DNA from: Pseudomonadota bacterium
GTDB taxonomy: Bacteria; Pseudomonadota; Gammaproteobacteria; Burkholderiales; Ferrovaceae
DNA length: 40,250 bases
Direction of reading: 5' to 3'
Assembly (NCBI GenBank): GCA_021850135.1
Contig: JAJZRV010000011.1
Span: 1 to 40,250, forward strand
Below the pieces are notes generated by a model, which saw only the letters and a list, made by a program, of their open reading frames with translations, ran no database searches and was not told where the DNA came from. Both the position numbers and the translations under genes were made by a program. Below are positions 1 to 12,017 of the stretch, one piece after another (within the stretch, counting starts at the first letter, position 1; the number at the start of each line of letters is the position of its first letter).

Positions 1-621
1 GGCAGTGCCGTTGGGGCGCAGGCGAAGGTCGACGCGAAAGACAAAACCGTCTTCGGTGGATTCGGACAGCAGCGCATTGAGGCGGCGCCCCATGCGCCAG
101 AAAAACTCATGATTGGAAAGGCGTGCCGCGCTGCCGCTGCCATCGGTCTCGCCGTCCTCTTCATAGACAAAAATGAGGTCGATGTCCGAAGAGACGTTCA
201 GTTCACCGCCCCCGAGCTTGCCCATGGCGACCACCAGCATTTCCTGCGGTTGATGCGATTCCTCGCCCAGGGGGATGCCGTGCAATGCGCAGAGGTCCTG
301 GTGAAGCCAGGCGACGCCAGCGGCAATGGACACTTCGGCCAGCAATGTCATGCTGGTGGTGACTTCGGCAAGCGGGGCCCGCCCGTCCAGGTCGCGCGTC
401 ATGACGGACAGCAGGACTTCGCTGCGCAGTCGGCGCAGGGCGGCCATCAGGGTGTGTTCGGGAGGGGCTGGAGACAGGCTGCGTGTGATCTGATCCAGAC
501 GCTGGGTCAGGGAGAAGCGCGTCCACGGCTGTTGCGTGGACGCGCTCAGGAGGTCAGGCGGGATTTTTCCTGCGGAAAGGATCCGTGTTGCGTAACGAGA
601 AAAATCCCGCGCGTCAGGCAA
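1..621 (-). CDS. glnE: Bifunctional glutamine synthetase adenylyltransferase/deadenylyltransferase, N-terminal part (runs off the left edge)
   Basis: Minus-strand translation reads ...SRYATRILSAGKIPPDLLSA...LVVAMGKLGGGELNVSSDIDLIFVYEEDGETDGSGSAARLSNHEFFWRMGRRLNALLSESTEDGFVFRVDLRLRPNGTA, with the GlnE MGKLGGxELNxSSDIDLIF and RVDLRLRP motifs. Not in the ORF track because it is open-ended and starts at TTG (621-619). Confidence 0.9.
   Translation of the reverse strand, partial: MPDARDFSRYATRILSAGKIPPDLLSASTQQPWTRFSLTQRLDQITRSLSPAPPEHTLMAALRRLRSEVLLSVMTRDLDGRAPLAEVTTSMTLLAEVSIAAGVAWLHQDLCALHGIPLGEESHQPQEMLVVAMGKLGGGELNVSSDIDLIFVYEEDGETDGSGSAARLSNHEFFWRMGRRLNALLSESTEDGFVFRVDLRLRPNGTA
558..610. 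repeat. Perfect 12-bp inverted repeat (29-nt loop)
   Basis: GCGGGATTTTTC (558-569) and GAAAAATCCCGC (599-610). Confidence 0.9.
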
Positions 622-1458
622 TTACTTCTCGTCGACCTTGGCCTTGGCACGCAGTTGCTGCACCATCTGGCTGAAGGCTTCCTGTTCCTTGGCCTGGCGA
701 ATGCGGTCCTTCACTTCGTCGAAGGGAGGCGCTTCGAGCGGGCGGATGTCGATCAGACGGATGACGTGGTAACCGAAGGGCGACTTGACGGGGGTGCTGG
801 TGGTTTCGCCTTTCTTCAGGCCGACCATCGCTTCGCTGAAGGACTTGTCGTAGGACACCGGCGTGGCCCAGTCCAGCTTGCCGCCCTTGTCGCGCGAGCC
901 CGTGTCAATGCTCTTTTCCTTGGCGATTTTCTCAAAGTCGCCGCCTTTCTTGAGGTCGGCGATAATGGCTTTGGCATCCTCTTCCTTGGCCACCAGAATG
1001 TGTTCGGCCAGATACTCGTTCTTGCCCAATTCGGATTTCATGCGTTCGTAATCGGCGCGCAGCACGTCATCCTTGATGGGGTTGGCTTTGGCATAGCGGG
1101 CCTGATAGGCGCGTGCCAGGATCTGTTCACGGGTCAGGTCGATCTGGGCCTGGATCTTGGGATCCTTCTCGACGCCTTCCTTGACGGCCTGCTGGGCAAT
1201 CAGTTCGAGCGCGATCAGGTTTTCACGCACGCCACGGTCCAGATCGGGGCCCGGGGCCTGTCCTTGGGCCACCTGGGCCTCGGTCACCAGTTCAAAGCGC
1301 GCGGCGGGGATGGTCACGCCATTCACCACGACGCGTTTGGCGCTGGAAGCCTTGGCGCTATCGCGGGCTTTATCCTTGGTCTGATCGGCGTAGGACAGGG
1401 TCAAGGCCAGCAGACCGCCTACCAGGATCAGTGACATCAGTGCTTGTTTCAGTTTCAT
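622..1458 (-). CDS. Parvulin-type peptidyl-prolyl cis-trans isomerase (PpiC/EpsD-like, exported)
   Basis: ORF 622..1476; start MKLKQALMSLILVGGLLALTLSYA (signal peptide-like) after GAGGA. Parvulin core EYLAEHILVAKEEDAKAIIADLKKGGDFEKIAKEKSIDTGSRDKGGKLDW...PVKSPFGYHVIRL. Confidence 0.9.
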   Translation of the reverse strand: MKLKQALMSLILVGGLLALTLSYADQTKDKARDSAKASSAKRVVVNGVTIPAARFELVTEAQVAQGQAPGPDLDRGVRENLIALELIAQQAVKEGVEKDPKIQAQIDLTREQILARAYQARYAKANPIKDDVLRADYERMKSELGKNEYLAEHILVAKEEDAKAIIADLKKGGDFEKIAKEKSIDTGSRDKGGKLDWATPVSYDKSFSEAMVGLKKGETTSTPVKSPFGYHVIRLIDIRPLEAPPFDEVKDRIRQAKEQEAFSQMVQQLRAKAKVDEK

Positions 1459-1492
1459 GGGGCATCCTCGGGTCAAAAAATAAACGGGTTAG

Positions 1493-1762
1493 CTACGGTA
1501 AAGGCGTACTGGCCTTGATGGACAGCGCGTGGATTTCGCCATGCATCAGCGGCCCTAGGGCTTCGTGAATCATTCTGTGCCGGGCCAACGTCGACACGCC
1601 CCGAAAGGCTTCGGACGCGATGGTCAACTGGTAATGCCCGCCACCTCCTGCGGCGCCTGCATGGCCTGCGTGGTGACGACTGTCGTCCCGGATGGTCAGG
1701 GTGACCGGGTTCAGGGCGGCCAGTTGCTGGCGCATGCGCTCCACGGTGGCGTCAGTGGTCAT
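1493..1762 (-). CDS. BolA family protein
   Basis: MTTDATVERMRQQLAALNPVTLTIRDDSRHHAGHAGAAGGGGHYQLTIASEAFRGVSTLARHRMIHEALG is a typical BolA domain. Confidence 0.9.
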   Translation of the reverse strand: MTTDATVERMRQQLAALNPVTLTIRDDSRHHAGHAGAAGGGGHYQLTIASEAFRGVSTLARHRMIHEALGPLMHGEIHALSIKASTPLP

Positions 1763-2315
1763 CGCTTTTTTCCAGGTGGTGGGACAGCAGGACACCCTGT
1801 CCGATAATGAAGACCACCATCAAGGCCAGCAGTCCGAAGACCTTGAACTGGACCCAAACCGCCTCGGTGTAATTGAACGCCACGTACAGGTTGAGTAGCC
1901 CCAGCAGGGTAAAGAACACGGCCCAGGCCAGGTTGAGGCGGCCCCAGGTGGTGTCCGGCAGTTGCAATTGCTTACCCAGCAGTGCGCGAATCGGGTTACG
2001 GTTGAGCAATGCAGGTCCGAGAAAGAGGATGACCGCAAAAATCCAGTATAGCGCCGTTGGCTTCCAGCGAATGAAAACCGTGGGCTCGATGCCCAGGATG
2101 TTATGCTGGTGCGACCATAGGGTCAGTCCGCCAAAGACGGTGATGACGCCAAAACTGATCCAGGCGGCCGGCTCCACCTTGCGCCGTGTTCCGAGCAGCC
2201 AGGTGATCTGCAGCACGCTCGCCGCTACCGCCGAACCGGTGGCCCAGTAGATGCCCCCGAGCTGGTAGGCGACGAAGAACAGAATGACCGGAAAAAGGTC
2301 GAATAAAAATTTCAT
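1752..2315 (-). CDS. yciB: Inner membrane-spanning protein YciB / septation protein A
   Basis: 187-aa multi-TM protein MKFLFDLFPVILFFVAYQLGGIYWATG...SFGVITVFGGLTLWSHQHNILGIEPTVFIRWKPTALYWIFAVILFLG; overlaps the bolA start. Confidence 0.92.
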   Translation of the reverse strand: MKFLFDLFPVILFFVAYQLGGIYWATGSAVAASVLQITWLLGTRRKVEPAAWISFGVITVFGGLTLWSHQHNILGIEPTVFIRWKPTALYWIFAVILFLGPALLNRNPIRALLGKQLQLPDTTWGRLNLAWAVFFTLLGLLNLYVAFNYTEAVWVQFKVFGLLALMVVFIIGQGVLLSHHLEKSDDH

Positions 2316-2430
2316 GGCCTGCTATTGTCCTTGATTCTGGAGGGATTTGTCCATGGAAACCCGGTGACAAGGTGTTTCAGGCGGGTCCCTTATTTGGTAT
2401 CATGGATACAGGAAAAGTTCAATTAATTCA

Positions 2431-3279
2431 ATGCAAAACATCGACTTGCACAATCACTCCCGGGTCTCTGACGGGCTTTTGGCCCCGGCCGAGCTGGTGA
2501 GGCTCGCGGCCGCCAACGGGGTCACCACGCTCGCCTTGACCGACCACGACGACACCGGGGGGCTTGCGGAGGCCGGGGAAGCGGCCCGCGACCTGGGCGT
2601 CCGTTTCATCAATGGCGTCGAGGTGTCGGTGACCTGGGCACAGCACACGGTCCACATCGTGGGCCTCAACATCGATCCTGACAACACGACGCTGCTGGAC
2701 GGCCTTGCCAGGATTCGCAGCGGCCGCATGGAACGGGCCGAAAAAATCGCCCATGAACTCGCCAAGGCGGGGATTCCGGGGGCGCTGGAAGGCGCGTTGC
2801 GTTATGCCCATAACCCCAACATCGTCGCCCGCCCGCACTTTGCCCGCTATATCGTGGAACGCGGGTTGGCTCGGGACGTCCGCTCGGTATTCAAGCGTTA
2901 CCTCGTCAAGGGCAAGACGGGCTATGTCAAACATCGCTGGGCCGAACTGGGCGAGGCGATCTCCTGGATCCGCAGCGCAGGCGGTGTGCCGGTACTGGCC
3001 CACCCGGGACGCTACGCCGTGGGGCGGGGGGTCATGGACACCCTGATTGACGAATTTGTCGCGGCGGGGGGGCAAGCCATCGAAGTGGTGACCTGCAACC
3101 ATACCCGTGACCAGGTGGAGGTCTTTGCGGCAGAAACCACCCGACGCGGCTTGCTGGCCTCACGCGGTTCAGACTACCATGGGCCCGGCGAGAGCTATCT
3201 CGAACCCGGCAAGCTGCCGCCGTTGCCGCCGCAATGCGTCCCGGTCTGGCAGACCTGGGGCGACGCCTTCCTTCACTAG
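2431..3279 (+). CDS. PHP-domain phosphoesterase (RNase AM/YciV-TrpH family)
   Basis: MQNIDLHNHSRVSDGLLAPAELVRLAAANGVTTLALTDHDD...GGVPVLAHPGRY...ASRGSDYHGP: PHP metal-binding motifs; located upstream of trpS. Confidence 0.9.
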   Translation: MQNIDLHNHSRVSDGLLAPAELVRLAAANGVTTLALTDHDDTGGLAEAGEAARDLGVRFINGVEVSVTWAQHTVHIVGLNIDPDNTTLLDGLARIRSGRMERAEKIAHELAKAGIPGALEGALRYAHNPNIVARPHFARYIVERGLARDVRSVFKRYLVKGKTGYVKHRWAELGEAISWIRSAGGVPVLAHPGRYAVGRGVMDTLIDEFVAAGGQAIEVVTCNHTRDQVEVFAAETTRRGLLASRGSDYHGPGESYLEPGKLPPLPPQCVPVWQTWGDAFLH

Positions 3280-3301
3280 CGGCACAGGAGTTTTCGAATT
3301 T

Positions 3302-4504
3302 ATGTACCCCGATCGCGTGCTGTCCGGCATGCGCCCCACCGGTGCCATGCACCTGGGGCATTTTCATGGCGTGCTCAAAAACTGGATCAAGATCCAGCAT
3401 GAACACGAGTGCCTGTTCATGGTGGCAGACTGGCATGCCCTGACCACGCATTACGATCATCCCCAGGTCATCGAGGCGCACGTCTGGGACATGGTCATTG
3501 ACTGGCTTGCTGCCGGGGTCGACCCCAACCAGGCCACGCTGTTCATCCAGTCCCGCGTTCCGGAGCATGCCGAGCTGCATCTCCTGTTGTCCATGATGAC
3601 GCCTTTGGGCTGGCTGGAACGGGTGCCGACCTACAAGGAACAACAGGAAAAGATTTCCGACAAGGATCTTTCCACCTACGGTTTTCTGGGCTACCCGTTG
3701 CTGCAGGCGGCCGACATCCTGATCTATCGCGCCAACCGGGTGCCGGTGGGAGAAGACCAGGTGCCCCACATCGAATTCACGCGGGAGATTGCGCGGCGTT
3801 TCAACCACCTGTACGGGCGCGAACCGGATTTTGACGAGAAAGCCCTGCAGGCCGTCAAAAAACTGGGCAGCAAGAAGGCCAAGCTCTATCTTGAGTTGCG
3901 CACGCGTTACAACGAGCAGGGCGACGATGGCGCACTGGAGGCAGCCCGCGCCCTGTTGGGTGAAACGCAGAACCTCTCCGTGGTGGATCGGGAGCGCGTG
4001 TTCGGCTACCTGGAGGGCACGGGCAAGATGATCCTGGTCGAGCCGCAATCCATGCTGACCGAGGCATCGCGCCTGCTGGGGCTCGATGGGCAGAAAATGT
4101 CCAAGTCCTACAACAACACCATTGCCCTGCGCGACGACGAAGCCACCGTCACCAAAAAAATCCGCACCATGCCCACCGACCCCGCGCGCGTCCGCAGGAC
4201 CGACCCGGGCGAGCCCAACCGCTGTCCGGTCTATTCCTTTCACCAGATCTACAGCGATGAAAAGACGCGCGACTGGGTGCAGCAGGGGTGCCGTTCGGCC
4301 GGGATCGGTTGCCTGGAGTGCAAGCAGCCGGTGGTGGAGGGCGTGCTGGCAGAATTGAAACCCATGCGCGCCAAGGCCGAGGCCTATCTGAATGATCCGA
4401 CCCTGGTCCGCAACGTGATTGCCGACGGGTGTGAACGGGCACGCAAACTGGCTGCGGATACCCTGCGCGATGTGCGTGAAAGCATGGGGCTGTCGTATTC
4501 ATGA
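3302..4504 (+). CDS. trpS: Tryptophan--tRNA ligase
   Basis: In-frame ATG within ORF 3107..4504: MYPDRVLSGMRPTGAMHLGHFHGVLKNW (HIGH-like GHFHG) ... LDGQKMSKSYNNTIAL (KMSKS). Confidence 0.96.
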   Translation: MYPDRVLSGMRPTGAMHLGHFHGVLKNWIKIQHEHECLFMVADWHALTTHYDHPQVIEAHVWDMVIDWLAAGVDPNQATLFIQSRVPEHAELHLLLSMMTPLGWLERVPTYKEQQEKISDKDLSTYGFLGYPLLQAADILIYRANRVPVGEDQVPHIEFTREIARRFNHLYGREPDFDEKALQAVKKLGSKKAKLYLELRTRYNEQGDDGALEAARALLGETQNLSVVDRERVFGYLEGTGKMILVEPQSMLTEASRLLGLDGQKMSKSYNNTIALRDDEATVTKKIRTMPTDPARVRRTDPGEPNRCPVYSFHQIYSDEKTRDWVQQGCRSAGIGCLECKQPVVEGVLAELKPMRAKAEAYLNDPTLVRNVIADGCERARKLAADTLRDVRESMGLSYS

Positions 4505-5328
4505 GCGATCCGGCCGACCTGCTGGAAGTCCCCCTGGCAGAGCCCATTGCCAAAGTCAGGGGAGAGCCGTTCGTCGGGTTGCCGCAGGACCTCTACATTC
4601 CTCCCGAGGCACTGGAAATCTTCCTGGACAGCTTCGAGGGTCCGCTCGATCTGTTGCTCTACCTGATCCGCAAGAACTCGCTCGACATCCTGGACATTCC
4701 GATGGCGGAGCTCACGCGCCAGTACATGGACTATGTGGACGCGATGCGCCAGGGGCGTCTGGAGCTTGCGGCGGAGTATCTGGTCATGGCGGCTGTGCTG
4801 ATTGAAATCAAGTCACGCATGCTGCTGCCGCGACCCGTGGCGGCACAGGAGGACGACGGGCTTGATCCGCGCGCAGAGCTGATGCGACGCCTGCTGGAGT
4901 ACGAACGCATCAAGCAGGCTGCCGCCGCGCTCGACGAGCTGCCCCGCGCCGGGCGTGAGTTTGCCGTGGTCCAGGCCTGGCTGGACGAGAATCTCAACCA
5001 GCGCCTGCCGCAGGTCACGGCCCTGGATCTGCAGGAAGCCTGGGCGCAGGTGCTGTCCCGTGCCCGGGTCAACCAGCATCACCGCATCACGCGCGAGCAG
5101 CTCTCGGTGCGCGACCACATGACGCGCATCCTGCGCCGGCTGCGGGAACAGAATTTCGTGGTGTTTCACGAGCTGTTTGAGGATGGCATCACGGTGCCGG
5201 TGGCCGTGGTCAATTTCATCGCCATCCTGGAGCTCGTCAAGGAATCCATGATCAAGGTTTCACAGTCGGAGGCGTACGCCCCGCTTTATCTCAGCCTCGC
5301 TGACAATACGATGGAGTTGCCTTCATGA
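4501..5328 (+). CDS. scpA: Segregation and condensation protein A
   Basis: FEGPLDLLLYLIRKNSLDILDIPMAELTRQYMDYV...LEYERIKQAA; ATGA overlap with trpS. Confidence 0.95.
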   Translation: MSDPADLLEVPLAEPIAKVRGEPFVGLPQDLYIPPEALEIFLDSFEGPLDLLLYLIRKNSLDILDIPMAELTRQYMDYVDAMRQGRLELAAEYLVMAAVLIEIKSRMLLPRPVAAQEDDGLDPRAELMRRLLEYERIKQAAAALDELPRAGREFAVVQAWLDENLNQRLPQVTALDLQEAWAQVLSRARVNQHHRITREQLSVRDHMTRILRRLREQNFVVFHELFEDGITVPVAVVNFIAILELVKESMIKVSQSEAYAPLYLSLADNTMELPS

Positions 5329-5882
5329 GTCTGCCCGATTCGGAGATTCCTGCCGCCAAACAATTGCTGGAAGCCGCCCTGCTGTCCAGTCCCGAGCCCG
5401 TACCCATCAACCAGTTGCGTCGCCTGTTCGACCCCGAGCTGGGCAGCGACGCCGTGCGTCGTTTGCTCGAGGAACTGCAACAGGAGTGGCAGTCGCGCGC
5501 CGTCGAACTCGTCCAGGTGGCGAGCGGCTGGCGTTTCCAGACCCGTCCTGCGTTCCAGGAAAAGATTGCCCGCATGAACCCTGAAAAGCCGCCGCGTTAT
5601 TCGCGGGCGGTGATGGAAACCCTGGCCATCATTGCCTATCGCCAACCGGTGACGCGCGGCGATATCGAGGAAATCCGCGGCGTTGCTGTCTCCACGTCGG
5701 TTCTGCGCACCCTCGAGGCGCGTGGCTGGATCGAGGTGCTTGGCCACCGCGAAGTGCCCGGCCGCCCGGCGCTGTATGGCACTACCGCCACCCTGCTCGA
5801 CGACATCAATCTGCGTTCGTTGCAGGAACTCCCCCCCCTGAAGCTGCTGACCGATGACATTACCGACACAGAAACTGCATAA
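5325..5882 (+). CDS. scpB: Segregation and condensation protein B
   Basis: RYSRAVMETLAIIAYRQPVTRGDIEEIRGVAVSTSVLRTLEARGWIEVLGHREVPGRPALYGTT; ATGA overlap with scpA. Confidence 0.95.
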   Translation: MSLPDSEIPAAKQLLEAALLSSPEPVPINQLRRLFDPELGSDAVRRLLEELQQEWQSRAVELVQVASGWRFQTRPAFQEKIARMNPEKPPRYSRAVMETLAIIAYRQPVTRGDIEEIRGVAVSTSVLRTLEARGWIEVLGHREVPGRPALYGTTATLLDDINLRSLQELPPLKLLTDDITDTETA

Positions 5883-6638
5883 AGTACTTGCCCAGTCCGG
5901 CCTGGGCTCGCGGCGCGACATGGAAGCCCTGATCGCCGGCGGTGAGGTGCGGGTCAATGGCCAGGTGGCCACCATCGGCACGCGCATCAGCGATGCGGAT
6001 GTGGTTACGGTGGGGCGGCGCAAGGTGCGCCTCAACTTTGCCGAGATGGCCCCGCGGGTGTTGCTGTATCACAAGCCCGAAGGCGAAATCGTCAGCCGCG
6101 ACGATCCGGAAAAGCGCGCGTCGGTATTCGAGTCGCTGCCGCGCGTGCGCGGCGCCAAATGGGTCAGCGTGGGACGGCTGGATTTCAACACCAGCGGGCT
6201 CCTGATCTTCACCACCAGCGGCGAGCTGGCCAACCGGCTGACGCACCCGCGTTTCGAGATGGAGCGGGAATACGCGGTCCGTGTGGTGGGCGAGCTCACC
6301 GAAGAGCAGAAGCGCCAGGCCTGCAAGGAAATCCTCCTGGAGGACGGCCCGGCCCATTTCGAGCGCATTCGCGACAACGGCGGCGAAGGCACCAACCACT
6401 GGTATCAGGTGGTCCTGAAGGAAGGGCGCAACCGCGAGGTGCGACGCATGTTCGAGGCGATGCACCTGATGGTGGGCCGGCTGATCCGGGTGCGTTTTGG
6501 CATCGTGCAACTGCCGCCGCGACTCAAGCGCGGGCAGTTTATCGAGGTCGCGCCTGCTGAAGTGAACAAGATGCTGGAGTGGGTGGGCATGGAGCCCATG
6601 CCCACGGCCCAGCGCAGTCCGCAGCGCCGCGGGGAACG

Positions 6639-9495
<2,857 letters not shown>

Positions 9496-9500
9496 GGTCT

Positions 9501-10322
9501 TCAGTCACCGCGCAGCAGGTCGTTGATGCTGGTCTTGGCGCGGGTCTTGGCATCCACTTTCTTGACGATGACCGCACAGTACAGGCTGTATTGCCCGTTG
9601 GCTGCCGGGAGGTTGCCGGAGACCACCACCGAGCCGGGAGGGATGCGGCCATAACTGACCGTGCCGGTTTCCCGGTCATAGATCTTGGTGCTCTGCCCGA
9701 TATAAACGCCCATGGAGATGACTGAGCCCTCGCCCACGATGACGCCTTCCACCACCTCCGAGCGGGCTCCGATGAAGCAGTTGTCCTCGATGATGGTGGG
9801 GTTGGCCTGTACGGGCTCCAGCACGCCGCCGATCCCCACGCCCCCCGAGAGGTGCACGTGCTTGCCGATCTGGGCGCAGGACCCCACGGTGGCCCAGGTG
9901 TCCACCATGGTGGATTCGTCCACGTAGGCGCCGATGTTGACATAGGAGGGCATCAGCACCACGTTGCGCGCAATGTAGCTGCCACGGCGCGCCGTGGCCG
10001 GAGGCACGACCCTGAAGCCGCCGGCTTCGAAATCACTGTTCTGGTAGCGCGCAAACTTGCTGTCCACCTTGTCCCAGTATTGTGTGAAGCCCCCGTCCAC
10101 GCGGGCGTTGTCCTTCATGCGGAAGGACAGCAATACGGCCTTCTTGATCCACTGGTGGGTGACCCATTCGCCGTTTATTTTTTCTGCCACGCGCAAGTGG
10201 CCGGCGTCCAGGCCGTCCAGCACCTCATCGATGGCCGAGCGCAGCCCGGCGGGGGCGGTGGTGGGAGAGAGGGCGGCACGATTTTCGAAGGCGTCTTCAA
10301 TCAGGGCTTGTAGCGAGGACAT
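9501..10322 (-). CDS. dapD: 2,3,4,5-tetrahydropyridine-2,6-dicarboxylate N-succinyltransferase
   Basis: [20 protein letters not shown]...[64 protein letters not shown]. Confidence 0.96.
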   Translation of the reverse strand: MSSLQALIEDAFENRAALSPTTAPAGLRSAIDEVLDGLDAGHLRVAEKINGEWVTHQWIKKAVLLSFRMKDNARVDGGFTQYWDKVDSKFARYQNSDFEAGGFRVVPPATARRGSYIARNVVLMPSYVNIGAYVDESTMVDTWATVGSCAQIGKHVHLSGGVGIGGVLEPVQANPTIIEDNCFIGARSEVVEGVIVGEGSVISMGVYIGQSTKIYDRETGTVSYGRIPPGSVVVSGNLPAANGQYSLYCAVIVKKVDAKTRAKTSINDLLRGD

Positions 10323-11526
10323 GAGCGTGTTCCTGTAGGGTGTGGGTGAATGCGACCAGACGATGGGCCGCTTCGAGGGTTTCATCCAGGGTGCCGACCA
10401 GCGCGATGCGTATCCGGTCCTGTCCCGGATTGGATCCGTGTGCGTGGCGCGCCAGCAGGCTGCCGGGCAGGACGGAGACGTGCGCGTCGCGCATCAGGCC
10501 CCTGGCAAATTCGGTGTCCGCGATGGGGGTGCGTGCCCAGTAGTAAAATCCGGCTTCGGGGCGATCCAGCGGCAGGTGGGGGTGGACCAGGGCGTAGAAC
10601 GCCTCCATTTTTTCCCGATACTGGCGGCGATTGTCCTGCACGTGGGTTTCATCCTGCCATGCCGCTTCGCTGGCCGCCTGGACGGCCGGGTTCATGGCGC
10701 TGCCATGGTAGGTGCGATAGAGCGCAAACTGTTTGAGCAGGGTGCGGTCGCCCGCCGCGTAGGCCGAACGCATGCCGGGCACATTGGAGCGTTTGGACAG
10801 GCTGCCCATCGCGATGAGACGCGGATACCCCGTGCGTCCCAGCAAGGCTGCGGCTTGCAGCGAGCCCAGCGGCGGGCGGGACTCGTCGGGATAGATCTCG
10901 GAGTAGCATTCGTCGCTGACGATGACAAACCCGTAGCGATCCGACAGCTCGAACAGGGTCCGCCATTCCTCCAGGGTCATGACGCGGCCGGTGGGGTTGC
11001 CCGGCGAGCAGGTAAAGACCACCTGGGTGTTTTGCCATACGGTCTCGGGGACGGTGCTGTAATCCACGCAAAACCCGCGCGCCGGATCGGCGTTGACGAA
11101 CCAGGGCTGGCCGCCTGCCAGCAGGGTGGCCCCTTCGTAGATCTGGTAGAACGGGTTGGGGCACACGGCACGTGCTTCGGCACGATCGGGGTCCATCAGG
11201 ACCTGGGTGAGGGAGAACAGGGCTTCGCGACTGCCCAGGGTGGGCAGGACTTCCGTGGCGGGGTCGAGCGAGGGCAGGGCAAAACGGGTCTGCAGCCAGT
11301 GCGCCAGCGCGGCCCGCAGGCTGTCGCTGCCCAGGGTGGCCGGGTAATGGGACAGCCCCGACAGATGGCGGGTCAGCGCCTCCTTTATGAACGTGGGGGT
11401 GGCGTGACGCGGTTCTCCCACGGAGAGTGCAATCGGACGCAGGGCAGGGTTGGGAACGACCCCCTGCATCAATTCGCGCAGGCGTTCGAAGGGGTAGGGC
11501 TGGAGGCGTTCGAGGCGGGGATTCAT
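10297..11526 (-). CDS. dapC: Succinyldiaminopimelate transaminase (PLP aminotransferase)
   Basis: 409-aa class I/II aminotransferase: [23 protein letters not shown]...[19 protein letters not shown]...SDECYSEIY...[19 protein letters not shown]; adjacent to dapD. Confidence 0.92.
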   Translation of the reverse strand: MNPRLERLQPYPFERLRELMQGVVPNPALRPIALSVGEPRHATPTFIKEALTRHLSGLSHYPATLGSDSLRAALAHWLQTRFALPSLDPATEVLPTLGSREALFSLTQVLMDPDRAEARAVCPNPFYQIYEGATLLAGGQPWFVNADPARGFCVDYSTVPETVWQNTQVVFTCSPGNPTGRVMTLEEWRTLFELSDRYGFVIVSDECYSEIYPDESRPPLGSLQAAALLGRTGYPRLIAMGSLSKRSNVPGMRSAYAAGDRTLLKQFALYRTYHGSAMNPAVQAASEAAWQDETHVQDNRRQYREKMEAFYALVHPHLPLDRPEAGFYYWARTPIADTEFARGLMRDAHVSVLPGSLLARHAHGSNPGQDRIRIALVGTLDETLEAAHRLVAFTHTLQEHAHVLATSPD

Positions 11527-11951
11527 GGCATCAGGGGCCGGAGCGGCGATTCCGCAGCAAAATTGAGTGGCGGCAGCGGCATGGCAGGGCTCCAGCCCGG
11601 AGCCCGATGTTCGGCAAGGACATGGGTGTAAATGCCGCCGCGCACGTTCCAGCGGGCCAGAAGGCGCATGAAGCGGGGTGCTGTGGCCGCCACCAGGTCA
11701 TCCAGGATCTGGTTGGTCACGGCTTCGTGAAAGGCGCCATCGTTACGGAAGGACCACAGGTACAGTTTCAGGCTTTTCAGTTCCACGTTGAGCGCTTCGG
11801 GAATATAGTCCAGCGTCAGCCAGGCAAAATCAGGCTGCCCCGTCTTTGGGCAAAGACAGGTAAACTCCGGCAACTCCATGTGGATCAGGTAGTCGCGGCC
11901 GGGGTTGGGATTGGGAAAAGTCTCCAGGTTTCGGCTGGGTTGCGATGCCAT
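11523..11951 (-). CDS. queF: NADPH-dependent 7-cyano-7-deazaguanine reductase
   Basis: [61 protein letters not shown]: QueF active-site Cys and substrate motifs. Confidence 0.94.
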   Translation of the reverse strand: MASQPSRNLETFPNPNPGRDYLIHMELPEFTCLCPKTGQPDFAWLTLDYIPEALNVELKSLKLYLWSFRNDGAFHEAVTNQILDDLVAATAPRFMRLLARWNVRGGIYTHVLAEHRAPGWSPAMPLPPLNFAAESPLRPLMP

Positions 11952-12017
11952 TGGGGAGTCGTCCTATATCGGGTAAAATCCTCTCATTCTAAACTTTTTT
12001 TGTCCATTGGCGCTCAA

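Noticed and set aside
109-1434. 441-aa plus-strand ORF antisense to glnE/PPIase
   Set aside because: Opposite strand carries two homology-supported genes; no recognisable domain in the translation.
11427-12017. N-terminal 197-codon extension of the smc ORF
   Set aside because: Overlaps queF and dapC on the other strand; Smc homology starts at LHLKHIKLAGFKSF, so the extension is just an open frame.
11952-12017. Possible preQ1 riboswitch upstream of queF
   Set aside because: Only about 66 nt separate queF and smc, and I could not match the preQ1-I stem plus A-rich tail pattern; not supported.
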